A model generated the notes under the pieces. That model was not told the origin of the DNA, searched no databases, and saw only the letters and a list, made by a program, of their open reading frames with translations. A stretch of DNA of 64,000 bases from Bombilactobacillus bombi (GTDB lineage: Bacteria > Bacillota > Bacilli > Lactobacillales > Lactobacillaceae). The position numbers were made by a program, and so were the translations under genes. Shown here piece by piece: positions 43,828 through 52,922 of the stretch (positions are counted from its first letter, which is position 1; the number at the start of each line of letters is the position of its first letter). The DNA lies in the NCBI RefSeq assembly GCF_013607485.1, contig NZ_SCHP01000001.1, positions 1 to 64,000 on the forward strand, written 5' to 3'.

Positions 43828-44826
43828 TTATGTTGATTGACGTTCCATTATTTTAAATGGCACAAAATTATTTTGTACATTTTGTAGGTTAGTTAATATT
43901 GTAGAATTTATAAACCTTACTCCATCAACACCCATTTTAAAAAAAGCTTGTGTAACACTACTTAATTTTGGTCTGACTATTTTACACAAATCAGTACCAT
44001 CAATACTTAAGAGTGCAATTTGTTGTGGAACTTTAATTTTTAAATCTTCTGCTTTATTTAAAATTCCTATCGCAGTGACATCACTTGCAGCAATAATTGC
44101 ATCTACATTATTTAATTCATGATATTTATTTAACGCAGACTGACCGGCTTCATAAGTAAAATCATTCTCTTGCAACCAATCAGAACGAAAATCCAATTGG
44201 CAATCTTTAAGAGCTGTTAGATAACCATCTATTCTTTGTCGTGCAATAAAAGAATCAAGCCTAATACCTGTTAAGCCTATTCGACGATAACCATGTTCAT
44301 ATAAAAATCTAGTTGCTTGATAACCGATAGCATAATCATCAGAAGATATAAAAGGTATACTTCGATTATTAAATGATAACGACAAAAATATATAGGGAAT
44401 TTTAGATTGTTGCAAATGACATAAATTATTCTTAGTAAATTCAACAGATACAATGATTATTCCCATAACTGGTCTTTGTAAAACAGTTTCTAGAGCTCTT
44501 TTTTGTAAATACGCATTATCCCTACCTGCAGATACAATGATAACATTAATATCTAATTTCAAAGCCTCTTCTTGGATGCCGGCTAATATTTGATCTTTAA
44601 AATTAGTATCACTAGCCGTAGTAATTACTGCTAAACTATTACTTTTTTGAGTAACCAACTCAACAGCAGAAGTATTGCGATGGTAGCCTAATTCCTTAGC
44701 AGTTTGTAAAACCAATTTTTCAGTTGCTTTTGAATAAGAACCCTTATTATTTAAAACTCTCGATACAGTGGCAATTGATACATTAGTAATTTTAGCTATA
44801 TCTTTAATTGTTATCCTTGGCATCAC
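43828..44826 (-). CDS. malR: LacI family regulator (MalR-like)
   Basis: 332 residues. N-terminal LacI HTH ITIKDIAKITNVSIATVSRVLNNKGSYSKATEKLVLQTAKELGY with hinge helix near 50-60, then a periplasmic-binding-protein-like core (about 65-328, LAVITTASDTNFKDQILAGI; GHRRIGLTG-like YRRIGLTG; VDAIIAASDVTAIGIL; LSIDGTDLCKIVRPKLSSVTQ). Expected effector is a sugar linked to the adjacent permease and glucosidase, such as maltose. It reads in the same direction as those genes, with its own terminator between, and is likely to bind the paired TAAACGTTTA sites. Ribosome site GGGGGCAG. Confidence 0.88.
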   Translation of the reverse strand: MMPRITIKDIAKITNVSIATVSRVLNNKGSYSKATEKLVLQTAKELGYHRNTSAVELVTQKSNSLAVITTASDTNFKDQILAGIQEEALKLDINVIIVSAGRDNAYLQKRALETVLQRPVMGIIIVSVEFTKNNLCHLQQSKIPYIFLSLSFNNRSIPFISSDDYAIGYQATRFLYEHGYRRIGLTGIRLDSFIARQRIDGYLTALKDCQLDFRSDWLQENDFTYEAGQSALNKYHELNNVDAIIAASDVTAIGILNKAEDLKIKVPQQIALLSIDGTDLCKIVRPKLSSVTQAFFKMGVDGVRFINSTILTNLQNVQNNFVPFKIMERQST

Positions 44827-44875
44827 TGCCCCCTTATATGCCCATAGAATTATTAGTTAATATTATACTAAAAAA

Positions 44876-44903
44876 GCCCGACTTTGCGAACAAGCCAGAC
44901 AAT
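44876..44903 (-). terminator. Terminator of lipoate ligase 2
   Basis: On the minus strand GTCTGGCT pairs with AGTCGGGC using several G-U pairs and is followed by TTTTTT, 11 bp after the lplA2 stop. Confidence 0.65.
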
Positions 44904-44914
44904 TATGGCAGCTC

Positions 44915-45928
44915 TTATGGTGCTAACAAATCCAAAACTTCCTTCGCTTTAATACCAGTAAAATATTGATTCAAATCATTGCTGTTAAAAATTTCTTGTA
45001 GAGCTTGATAATCATAGTTTACACCCATTAACTTTTGTTCCAATTGGCTAACATCTTCGGTACCAAAGAAATCTCCATAAAATCGTATTGCAGTAATTTT
45101 ACCATGTTCTACCCGTATACGGGCATCAATTGTTCCCATTGCAAAATGGTGCCGCTTTTGCACGGTGAATTCAGGTGATTTACCATACACCCAATCCCAA
45201 TTGTAATAATATTTGGTCTTTAATGCGTCAATGGCCGCTTGGTCAGCTACTGTAAGTTGATATTCATGATCTTTAATTTCATCTAAACTCTGTGCTTGGA
45301 ACAAGCTCAATAATAAAACGTCACGAAATTGTTCTGTTGTCAAATTCTGATATTTTAAATCAAGATATGGACGAATATTAGTCACTCGACTCCGAATCGA
45401 CTTAATACCCTTAGATTGAATTTTGTCCTTTGGTACACGTAAAGCCTTAGACAAAACATCTAAATCCACATTATAAGATAAGGTGCCATGGGAGAAAGTC
45501 TTACCGTTTTTAGTATACATGGCATTTCCAGAAAATTTCTTCCCATTAATAGTGATATCATTGCGCCCAGAAACCTTAGCTTCCGTAGCTCCAAGACGGT
45601 GCAAAGCAGACACTATTGGTTGAACAATTTGTTGAAAATTACCGAATTGCTCATTATGGGCATCAATCACAAAGCTAAAACACAAATTACCTAGATCATC
45701 ATAAATACCACCACCGCCAGAAACTCGACGGGTCACAGTAATATTATGCGCCCGCACATATTCATTATTCAATTCTTCCACAGTATTTTGATTGCGCCCG
45801 ACAATGATACAAGGCTTTTGAATATAGAAAAGAACCAAGGGTGCATCGAAGTCTTTGGACTCAGTCAGGTATTGTTCCGTAGCTAAATTATCTCTAATAT
45901 CGCGTGAAGGCATGATAAAATAATACAA
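44915..45928 (-). CDS. lplA: Lipoate-protein ligase, copy 2
   Basis: 337 residues, collinear over its whole length with the copy at 21921-22934 (same length, same motifs: RRVSGGGGIYDDLGNLCFSF, GRNDITINGKKFSGNAM). It differs at SGGGG-I-Y-D where copy 1 has SGGGA-V-Y-Q. The start appears to be TTG at 45928, aligned with the GTG of copy 1, with GGGGGAGA upstream. The 23-bp operator of copy 1 is absent, so the two copies are regulated differently. They may serve different lipoyl proteins or lipoate sources. Confidence 0.9.
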   Translation of the reverse strand: MYYFIMPSRDIRDNLATEQYLTESKDFDAPLVLFYIQKPCIIVGRNQNTVEELNNEYVRAHNITVTRRVSGGGGIYDDLGNLCFSFVIDAHNEQFGNFQQIVQPIVSALHRLGATEAKVSGRNDITINGKKFSGNAMYTKNGKTFSHGTLSYNVDLDVLSKALRVPKDKIQSKGIKSIRSRVTNIRPYLDLKYQNLTTEQFRDVLLLSLFQAQSLDEIKDHEYQLTVADQAAIDALKTKYYYNWDWVYGKSPEFTVQKRHHFAMGTIDARIRVEHGKITAIRFYGDFFGTEDVSQLEQKLMGVNYDYQALQEIFNSNDLNQYFTGIKAKEVLDLLAP

Positions 45929-46024
45929 AAAATTCTCCCCCTTTAATAAAGCGTTACCAATAGTTAGTATAACTTACTTCGATTTATTAACAAACCTCCA
46001 CACTTGTTAATAAATTAACAATAA

Positions 46025-47116
46025 TTAGAAAAATCGTTGGAGTATTTTTTCAAAGATCCAGGCTGAAATAAAGGCTAAAATCCAAGTCAAACCATAAATT
46101 ATTAATATTCCCCACCAAAATTCATTAGCTAAAAACTTTTTTCCAAATGTTTGCCATAATAATTGGGCCCAAAAAAAATTAGACAAATAAGCCTTATAAG
46201 CCAAATCAGCTCCCCTGTGCACCCAGTTTGTAATTGTGCTTGGTTGCCGGCTACATGTTAAAGCCACCTTCGCAATTAAGGCAATCACAGCTAAATTATA
46301 AATCATCATGGAAGGTTTATAATATGGTGCATTCGCTAATAGTAATGGCCAGCCGAATGCTAATAATTCTTGATTAATCCAGATAAAAGATCCTATTCCG
46401 ACAAAAAACGCTAACCACCAATATTTTTGAACAAGATAATTAAAATATTGACGATTTTGCCAGGCCAAAGTACCAAGTATTCCATAAAGTAAAAAGCTCA
46501 AAAATAACCGATCTAATAAATACCAATCTTGCTGATGTGGACCATGAAAAATATTGCTGTCATAAAACCAGAGCCACAACCCCGCAATAATCAAAGCTGT
46601 ACACATAAGTCCAAGTCCGCGGGTTAGTGATGAACCGCCCCACTTTGCCAGGCGCCAAAACAAGGGCATCAAAATAATAAATTGCAACATCATTGTGTTA
46701 TACCATAAGTGGGGTGCCGCATTACCATTAATAAGTTGCCATAAAAAATGAAACCAATCATGATAGGGCCGCCCCAATTGGGCTTGAGGCCAGACGAATA
46801 AATATATTAGTGTCCAGATAATACTCGGCAAAAATAAGCTTGACCAAGCATTATGTAAGTATTGTCGATAAGTCCAAGGAACCGCAGATTGAAAAGTGAT
46901 TCTAGTGGTAGTATACAAAATTCCAAAAATAAATGCCGGTGCTGTAAATTTGACCAAATTATAAAGATAACCAATAATAACTTGGTTACTGCGACTAGGT
47001 TGAGTACTAAGCGCCAGGCTTAAAATTGTCTGTAAAATAACCGCCGTACACGCAAAAACTTTCAGATAATCGCCGATGTCAGCATTATTAGTTGTAGATT
47101 TCATTTTTGCTGTCAA
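46025..47116 (-). CDS. Acyltransferase-3 family membrane protein
   Basis: 363 residues with about ten hydrophobic segments. DYLKVFACTAVILQTILSLA near 15-35 and VKFTAPAFIFGILYTTTRITFQSAVPWTYRQYLHNAWSSLFLPSIIWTLIYLF are typical of the acyltransferase-3/OafA fold, which O-acylates cell-wall or surface polymers using acyl donors from the cytoplasm. The canonical first-helix RxxxxxxVxxxH motif is weak, so activity is not certain. The substrate could be teichoic acid, exopolysaccharide or peptidoglycan. It stands alone. The gap 47117-47445 shows only the next terminator. Confidence 0.75.
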   Translation of the reverse strand: MTAKMKSTTNNADIGDYLKVFACTAVILQTILSLALSTQPSRSNQVIIGYLYNLVKFTAPAFIFGILYTTTRITFQSAVPWTYRQYLHNAWSSLFLPSIIWTLIYLFVWPQAQLGRPYHDWFHFLWQLINGNAAPHLWYNTMMLQFIILMPLFWRLAKWGGSSLTRGLGLMCTALIIAGLWLWFYDSNIFHGPHQQDWYLLDRLFLSFLLYGILGTLAWQNRQYFNYLVQKYWWLAFFVGIGSFIWINQELLAFGWPLLLANAPYYKPSMMIYNLAVIALIAKVALTCSRQPSTITNWVHRGADLAYKAYLSNFFWAQLLWQTFGKKFLANEFWWGILIIYGLTWILAFISAWIFEKILQRFF

Positions 47117-47398
47117 CTTTCATTTTTATTATTTCAGCCTCTTATTGCCAGTTGCTGTTAGCCAATACTATTATTAAAGCAAACTAAAAATCTAATATTC
47201 CTTATTGCAACAATTATAACTCAAGATAGCCAAGTTTCTTTAAAAGAATTAATAACGAAATCAAGCCCCGAAAACGCACTAATGAAAGCTTTCAAAGCTA
47301 AAATAATTCCCATTTGTACATTTATTAAAGCCTTACTAGCTGTGAATACAGTCATGATGGAAAAATTAAATTATCACTTCTTGATATTTACTGCAAAT

Positions 47399-47429
47399 AA
47401 AAAGGACAGCTATCGAAGTTGTCCTTTTT
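47399..47429. terminator. Terminator of the SLAP protein gene
   Basis: AAAAAGGACA / TGTCCTTTTT with an eleven-base loop, 17 bp past the SLAP gene stop. Confidence 0.85.
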
Positions 47430-47445
47430 ATTTGGTATTTAAAAA

Positions 47446-48969
47446 TTAATTTAAAGTCGCATCATTCGTAATAATCCATTCATTAGTTGAAACTTGATAA
47501 TAACTTGTTCCATTTATTAAAATCTCTTGTTTGGTCAACCATGGTGTATGATTTGCCAATACCCTACCTGTTAGAGCCATTGAATCTCCATTAAGCGAAT
47601 AAACGTAGGCTCCATTTGATTTATTTATTGTAGCCACTCTATTACCTATTTCAATTCCTGATAGGTTCACATCACTAGATTTTACCCATTCATTAGTTGA
47701 AACTTTATAATAGTTGATTCCATTAATATTTTTCTTTTGATCTATTTTCCAAGCGGTATTATTAGCCAAAATTCTCCCTGATTTAGAAACAGAATCTCCA
47801 TTAATATTATATACTGAAGTACCACTACCTAAAGCTACTGTTACGACACCACTAATAGTCGTAGTTGGACTATTATCAGGAAGAGCTGGGTTAACTGGTC
47901 GTTGAGTCTCATTACTTTTTAGTTGACCATCACTACTTGTAATCCATTCTGTCGATGAAACTTGATAGTAAGTGTTCCCATTGACAACTTTCTTTCGATT
48001 AGTTGCCCAAGGTGAATTTGGTGCTAATACCCTGCCAGTTGTTGTAACAGAGTCTCCTTGAATATGATATACAGGAGCCCCATGGGCATTAGTTACAGTA
48101 ATGATATCATTAATACTAATGCCGGAATTTTCAACACTGCTACTTCCATTACCTGTATTTGCAGAAGTTTCATTATGACTTGGGGCTACTGGATGATTTT
48201 CTTCGTGATTTGGTGTATTAGGAGTATTGGGTTGTGATGGTGTTGGAGTATTTGGCTGTGAATTATTTGGTGGTGTTACGGGTGTAACAGGTTGGTTAGA
48301 ATTTGGAGGAGTAACCTGGTTATTCCCCTCTACTCTAATTGTTCGTATTACAACTGTTGGTGCATTATACCGATCTTTGGCTTCAATATGAACTGTATAA
48401 TAACCAGCAGCATTCCAATTAACAGTATTTAAATCTTGAACAAATACTCGTAAATTTTCTTCACTGTCAGTCCCGTTATTACTATGTGCCGAAATTCCAG
48501 CTAAGACTTGTTGCTCCGTGAGAGGTTGTCCTACTTGAGTAGTTAAGAGCATATCTGAAGGAGTATTAACGGTTGGACGTTGTGGTTGCCTTTCTAATGT
48601 GGTCTTTGGTCCAGGGGCTCTATTACCATTTGGATAGGTAGCATACCATTGAATTACTGTATTTTTACCATTACCATCTTGAGCGCCAAAAACATAGCTT
48701 ACTGTGCCCGTAATACCCGAGGCACTTATAACTGTTGGTAAAGAACCATATTTAGCTAAATACTGTTGCATTACTTCCTCATTTGTTGCTCCTGTACTTA
48801 CTGTTAAACGAGGATGAATGTTTTGCCAATTGGCTTCATTCATATCATGCCAAACGCCATCAGCGGTCCAATAAGCCTGGGGAGTGATGGTATGTTGCGC
48901 TAATCCTACTGTTCCACCGCCAATTAATAATAATGTCGCTGCACATAAGCCTAAAATTTTTTTATTCAT
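47446..48969 (-). CDS. SLAP-domain surface protein, three repeats
   Basis: 507 residues from the ATG at 48969, with AAAGGA upstream and MNKKILGLCAATLLLIGGGTV as signal peptide; a longer frame to 49011 lacks a site. After the signal come a beta-rich N-terminal region (about 30-125), an Ig-like module (about 140-215, YYTVHIEAKDRYN), a Pro/Asn/Thr-rich linker (about 218-270), and three C-terminal SLAP-type repeats of about 50-70 residues. Each repeat has VYxxxGDSxxxxGRxLAxxxxW and YYxVSxxEWI. SLAP domains bind wall polymers non-covalently in lactobacilli. A strong promoter with a palindromic operator lies about 360 bp upstream. Confidence 0.82.
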   Translation of the reverse strand: MNKKILGLCAATLLLIGGGTVGLAQHTITPQAYWTADGVWHDMNEANWQNIHPRLTVSTGATNEEVMQQYLAKYGSLPTVISASGITGTVSYVFGAQDGNGKNTVIQWYATYPNGNRAPGPKTTLERQPQRPTVNTPSDMLLTTQVGQPLTEQQVLAGISAHSNNGTDSEENLRVFVQDLNTVNWNAAGYYTVHIEAKDRYNAPTVVIRTIRVEGNNQVTPPNSNQPVTPVTPPNNSQPNTPTPSQPNTPNTPNHEENHPVAPSHNETSANTGNGSSSVENSGISINDIITVTNAHGAPVYHIQGDSVTTTGRVLAPNSPWATNRKKVVNGNTYYQVSSTEWITSSDGQLKSNETQRPVNPALPDNSPTTTISGVVTVALGSGTSVYNINGDSVSKSGRILANNTAWKIDQKKNINGINYYKVSTNEWVKSSDVNLSGIEIGNRVATINKSNGAYVYSLNGDSMALTGRVLANHTPWLTKQEILINGTSYYQVSTNEWIITNDATLN

Positions 48970-49329
48970 AATAATTATATCCTTTCTAATTTTAATTATT
49001 TCAGCTGTCAATTATGTGGAATTATAGTTAAAGATTTGTTTATCTTACTATAATCACATTTCTTATATAGTGAATTGTGAGGTTATGGCAGAATAATATT
49101 CAAGTTTCACTTTGGAAATTATTAAAATCTTTTGTAATATTGAAAAGTTGGATTGCTATTAAAAATAATGGTAGTAAAATTTCACAAATATTTTTTATTT
49201 TAGAAACAACCCCCTTAATAGCAGTAGCGTTATTTTATATAAAAACATCATCAAGAGATATTTTTATCAAAAAATTAAAATCTTAAGTATTAAAACATCT
49301 ACTTAGGAAGAAAGCTTTACCCAGCCAAA

Positions 49330-49346
49330 GTACACGTTACGTGTAC
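49330..49346. promoter_or_regulatory. 17-bp palindromic operator
   Basis: GTACACGT-T-ACGTGTAC, a perfect palindrome placed immediately downstream of the -10 box of the minus-strand promoter at 49347-49375. The XRE regulator encoded divergently at 49441 is the obvious ligand. Related sequence (ACGTTATGTACATATAAT) lies upstream of the signal peptidase gene at 51040-51057. Confidence 0.7.
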
Positions 49347-49375
49347 ATAATATGCTAAAATTCCGGGGATGTCAA
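49347..49375 (-). promoter_or_regulatory. Strong SigA promoter toward the SLAP gene
   Basis: Minus strand TTGACA (49375-49370), 17-bp spacer, TATTAT (49352-49347). The transcript would have a leader of about 360 bases before the SLAP gene. I see no other convincing gene in that leader. Long leaders are known for some S-layer genes. Confidence 0.75.
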
Positions 49376-49393
49376 CACGATTTGTGAACTAGG

Positions 49394-49399
49394 TATACT
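49394..49399 (+). promoter_or_regulatory. Likely -10 box of the XRE gene
   Basis: TATACT 42 bp before the XRE start, with GTCAAC-like -35 sequence 18 bp upstream that overlaps the -35 of the opposing promoter. The two promoters are therefore back to back. Confidence 0.45.
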
Positions 49400-49440
49400 C
49401 CTTCTTTCAGTCAATTTATAATCATTGAGGGGGTCTGTTA

Positions 49441-49833
49441 ATGACCATTGGACAACGTATCAAAGAATTGCGCCAAGCGCATAACCTAACTCAATATGAA
49501 CTGGGAAGAAGACTTAATATTACTAAATCAACGGTCTCAATGTGGGAACGCGGCGATCGAACACCTGATATCGCCATGATTATTAAAATAGCAAATTTTT
49601 TTAAAGTATCTAGTGATTATCTATTAGGATTAACACCAAACAAAAATCCCCTTAACTCAACAACTACTAATGATTTAGGAATAATTATTGAAGAATTATT
49701 AGAAGCAATTGAAAAAGAAGATGATTTTAAATTTTGGAATCAGCCTGCTACCCAACCTCAAGTAGCGCGATTACAAACAGCTTTACATCTGGTAATTCAA
49801 CTTAATCAAAATGATAAGGATAAACAAAAATAA
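49441..49833 (+). CDS. XRE family regulator
   Basis: 130 residues. Cro/C1-type HTH at residues 3-65 (IGQRIKELRQAHNLTQYELGRRLNITKSTVSMWERGDRTPDIAMIIKIANFFKVSSDYLLG), then a short acidic C-terminal part without a recognised domain. Ribosome site GAGGGGG. Divergent from the SLAP surface-protein promoter, with a perfect palindrome between them, so it probably represses that promoter and possibly itself. ImmR-like phage or ICE repressors have the same N-terminal pattern, but no ImmA protease or integrase is nearby. Confidence 0.85.
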   Translation: MTIGQRIKELRQAHNLTQYELGRRLNITKSTVSMWERGDRTPDIAMIIKIANFFKVSSDYLLGLTPNKNPLNSTTTNDLGIIIEELLEAIEKEDDFKFWNQPATQPQVARLQTALHLVIQLNQNDKDKQK

Positions 49834-50196
49834 GCTATTAGTGATTGCTAAAAAGTTGCTGGTTATCCTATGCTAAATAAGTAATCCATGGTTGTTCTAT
49901 TTTTTGCTAGTAAAATTTAAAAGTTCAAAATAGTTCTTTGGTATCTACCACTTTCTTGAATTTTCGGGCACTTGTTTAATTAAGACTTTTAACATTTTAC
50001 AAAACATGTTATCTTTAATTGCATAGCCAAATGAAAAGATAATGTTTAAAGAAAAATTTTAATTAAGCAAATGGCATAATTGAGCTTAATCTGATAATAT
50101 AGGAATTTACATGTTTTAAAATTGTTAACTCATACTATAATTACGTTACTTTCTACAATTGCAGTAACTTAAAGATAAAAATTCTCTGTGCTACAT
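49834..50196. other. Gene-free stretch
   Basis: AT-rich sequence with no gene I can support. Near the end a TATAAT (50135-50140) precedes an ACGTTAC motif resembling the half-site of the XRE operator. Nothing else is seen. Confidence 0.4.
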
Positions 50197-50240
50197 AAAA
50201 ATAGCCGTAAAATCAAACTATTGATTTTGCGGCTATTTTT
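50197..50240. terminator. Long terminator stem
   Basis: AAAATAGCCGTAAAATCAA pairs with TTGATTTTGCGGCTATTTT around an ACTA loop, with T runs on both strands. It ends the signal peptidase transcript on the minus strand, 60 bp past its stop. Confidence 0.85.
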
Positions 50241-50300
50241 TATTTAATTTAAAAGGAAGATTTTGTACAAGCAACTTCCTATGCTTAAATCAACTAGATT

Positions 50301-51011
50301 TCAACTTAACTCAAGAATAAAAATTGCTATAGTAAGGATAACAAGAACTTGGATTAATATAGTTTTAACAGCCATAATAGGGATACCGACATTAATGATT
50401 TTAGATTGTACTTCATCATGAATATTAAACGATCCATATACCCGAGAATCCCAAGAATAGTTGCGATTATCTCCCATGGCAAAAAAATTATTATTTGATA
50501 GTTTAACAATAATATTTTTATTATTGGGTGTATTATTGCGAAACATTCTTTCTTTAATAAAATATGGATAATTTTTATGACTGACTTTTTTTCCATTAAC
50601 ATTATCAATGAAATTATTTTTTGAAATATAAATTTCATGAAGTGGTCTATCATTAATAAAAACAGCATGATTTTTAATTGCTAAAGTTTCTCCAGGCAAA
50701 GCAATAACTCGTTTAATTAAGGGATCAGCTAGCCCATTTTGTCTTTTTTCCATATTTTCAAACTTTTTGCTATTTATAACTAATACGTCATTACGATGAA
50801 TCGAAAAAAGATTAGTTCCAAAATAGTTATTATCAAGCGGATTTTTAAGCTTATAATTGAGTCCCCATAAAATTTGTTGATTTTTATATGTGTTTTCCAT
50901 TGAATTACCCTGGATTTTGGTTGGCGAAAAAATCATTACAAAACTTAGCAGAATTAAGAACCATAAAATAGTTAAAAACCATAAAGCTCTTTTAATTTTT
51001 ATTTTTGTCAT
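50301..51011 (-). CDS. lepB: Signal peptidase I
   Basis: 236 residues. N-terminal membrane anchor (about 10-30), catalytic Ser in IQGNSMENT near residue 37, catalytic Lys in LIKRVIALPGE near 101, and the box E FFAMGDNRNYSWDSRVYG near 178-195. It cleaves signal peptides outside the membrane. Unusual for Gram-positive enzymes is a second hydrophobic segment at the extreme C-terminus (about 210-234, IMAVKTILIQVLVILTIAIFILELS). The upstream region has a motif resembling the XRE operator near the SLAP promoter, so it may be a dedicated peptidase co-regulated with surface proteins. Confidence 0.9.
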   Translation of the reverse strand: MTKIKIKRALWFLTILWFLILLSFVMIFSPTKIQGNSMENTYKNQQILWGLNYKLKNPLDNNYFGTNLFSIHRNDVLVINSKKFENMEKRQNGLADPLIKRVIALPGETLAIKNHAVFINDRPLHEIYISKNNFIDNVNGKKVSHKNYPYFIKERMFRNNTPNNKNIIVKLSNNNFFAMGDNRNYSWDSRVYGSFNIHDEVQSKIINVGIPIMAVKTILIQVLVILTIAIFILELS

Positions 51012-51107
51012 TTATACAATTTCCCTTTTAATTAAACAAACGTTATGTACATATAATACAGATAGTATAATACTTCAATAATTTTCTCTATCATATTTTA
51101 CTTAAAT

Positions 51108-51129
51108 TGCGAGTGTTTAAATAATTATG
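51108..51129 (+). repeat. 22-bp exact repeat, copy 2
   Basis: Identical to 185-206 and in the same orientation. It is followed by TACCCATA, whereas copy 1 is followed by GGTAAATA. It lies in the gap between the signal peptidase gene and a small membrane-protein gene. Confidence 0.5.
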
Positions 51130-51241
51130 TACCCATACTAATATTATTAATGCAGCCTTTGTATGCCTGCAAAAAGAAGATTGACATCAAACTTATAAAA
51201 ACATATATTAAAAATTAATCTAAAAAAAAGAGGTTATCTCA

Positions 51242-51445
51242 ATGAAATCTTCAAAAAACCAATCAAAAAAAACTAAATTTTATATCGCTATCTGCTGGCT
51301 GGTTTTACTACGCGCGACATTATTAGAACTATTTAAAATGTTACATTATCATTGGCGTATTGATAGCTGGTGGTTAATTTTGTCATTAATTGCAATTATT
51401 TATACAACTAAGGTCTTACTGAGTAAAAACTCCAGCCCTAAATAA
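51242..51445 (+). CDS. Small two-helix membrane protein
   Basis: 67 residues. A basic N-terminus (MKSSKNQSKKTK) is followed by two hydrophobic segments (FYIAICWLVLLRATLLELF and SWWLILSLIAIIYTTKVLL). AAGAGGTTATC lies just upstream as a ribosome site. No family recognised. Precedes a CPBP protease gene in the same direction by about 100 bp. Size and composition would suit a small regulatory or immunity-type membrane protein, but nothing proves it. Confidence 0.55.
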   Translation: MKSSKNQSKKTKFYIAICWLVLLRATLLELFKMLHYHWRIDSWWLILSLIAIIYTTKVLLSKNSSPK

Positions 51446-51548
51446 GTACTTTTTAGAAGTATATTCCCCGGGAAATATGACCCTGGCTTGTCAAAGCTTC
51501 TTAACTACTGTAAATTAGACTTGTTATTTTGTGGTGAGGAGCATAAAT

Positions 51549-52775
51549 ATGCTAAAACAAAAGTTAGACCAAACTTTTATTAAAAGGTGGTTTTTAGGAC
51601 AATATTTTCTTGAGTTGCTTATTGTAGGAATTATGTTAATGCGGCGGCTTTTAGGCGTGAGTTGGACTACTACACCACTAGGGGTATTTTTACTAATTTG
51701 CTTGCTGTTAATAATTGTTATTTTACCAGGCATTCTTTTATTGAGTCCCCAAGAAGATCATCTTCAAAAACTGCGGTCTTGGCAGCGTCGAGGCCGTCAA
51801 TTCAATCATTACTTGCAGATGATTGGGCAATTACTATTTTTACCGATACTTATTAATATGCTAACAGTTTTATTGCCAAGTCAAAATATTCCTATCAATA
51901 ATATCATTTTAATAATTATCTTCTTATATAGTCTCATTATGTACTTGCCTGTGGGTGTCTTAGCCCTAGCCAGAATCCAATCTTTATTAGGCCGTTTGTT
52001 AATGACGTTAGGGAGTGCCTTGTTACTCATTGGTATGCCCTTAACAGAACAAAAAGTATTTGCTAAAGTTTTATTAGCAATTAATCACAGTGGCGTGATA
52101 CCAGCCGTCAGTTTTGCAATCTTAATGGCAGTAATAATGCACATCTGGGGCTTTTCTTTACCCAAATTTTCTTGGACAGCCAATGGGCAAAAATCAGTCT
52201 TAATATTTTTAGCTATTTTTTCTGTTCTTACTATTTTATTTAATAGCTTTAGCGCAGCTAATAACTGGAGAGAAATTTTCACCAAATTTGACTTTACAAT
52301 TCGTTCGACTTCGCTGCAACTAATTTTAAGTGGTGTTGAAGCAGGACTTTTAGAAGAGTGGGCCTGTCGGTTTGTTTTGCTTTATTTACTATTACAAGCT
52401 TGTCGCAATCATTTATTTCAGTTAGATGAAGCAATTATCGGTAGTTCTTTACTGTTTGGGATAGTTCATTTCACCAACTTAGGGACACAAAGCTTGGCAG
52501 CAACGCTCCAGCAGGCTATTGCCGCTTTCGCTATAGGGGTTGTTTTTGCCGCTATTTATCTGTATACGCAAGCCTTTTGGTGGCCGATACTATTTCATAT
52601 ATTTTGGGATATTTTGTCTTTCATGTCTAGTGGTCAAATAACTATGTCTCAGCCAACAACTTTTGATTGGTGGGGGCTGGCTGCAACTTCAATAATTTTT
52701 CTTGGTGTAGCTCTCTTTTTATTGAGTGGTAAACGTCGCGAAACTATTAAAGAAAATTTCCCAGAATTAATATAA
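51549..52775 (+). CDS. CPBP family intramembrane protease
   Basis: 408 residues from the ATG at 51549, which has GAGGAG nine bases upstream; the GTG at 51531 contains that site. About ten membrane segments. The Abi/CPBP motifs are VEAGLLEEWACRFVLLYLLL near 258-277 (EExxxR), LLFGIVHFTNL near 305 (FxxxH) and FHIFWDI near 353 (HxxxN/D). These place it with Rce1-like proteases, which in lactobacilli include bacteriocin self-immunity proteins. No bacteriocin gene is adjacent. An additional role in surface-protein processing is conceivable. Confidence 0.83.
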   Translation: MLKQKLDQTFIKRWFLGQYFLELLIVGIMLMRRLLGVSWTTTPLGVFLLICLLLIIVILPGILLLSPQEDHLQKLRSWQRRGRQFNHYLQMIGQLLFLPILINMLTVLLPSQNIPINNIILIIIFLYSLIMYLPVGVLALARIQSLLGRLLMTLGSALLLIGMPLTEQKVFAKVLLAINHSGVIPAVSFAILMAVIMHIWGFSLPKFSWTANGQKSVLIFLAIFSVLTILFNSFSAANNWREIFTKFDFTIRSTSLQLILSGVEAGLLEEWACRFVLLYLLLQACRNHLFQLDEAIIGSSLLFGIVHFTNLGTQSLAATLQQAIAAFAIGVVFAAIYLYTQAFWWPILFHIFWDILSFMSSGQITMSQPTTFDWWGLAATSIIFLGVALFLLSGKRRETIKENFPELI

Positions 52776-52922
52776 TAGATACAGTAGCTGCCTCTGTTTA
52801 AGTGATATTATCTGAAACTTTAGTAATAATAATTCCGTTTACTAAACTTCTGACTGAAATTTAATAAAAAATAAGTCGTCCCGTTAAAATTAGGGCGACT
52901 CCAATATTTTCAAATATGATTC

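Noticed and set aside
49077-49286. A 69-codon GTG-initiated open frame in the SLAP leader region
   Set aside because: It has no ribosome site, runs antisense to the expected SLAP leader transcript, and is composed of low-complexity AT-rich codons.
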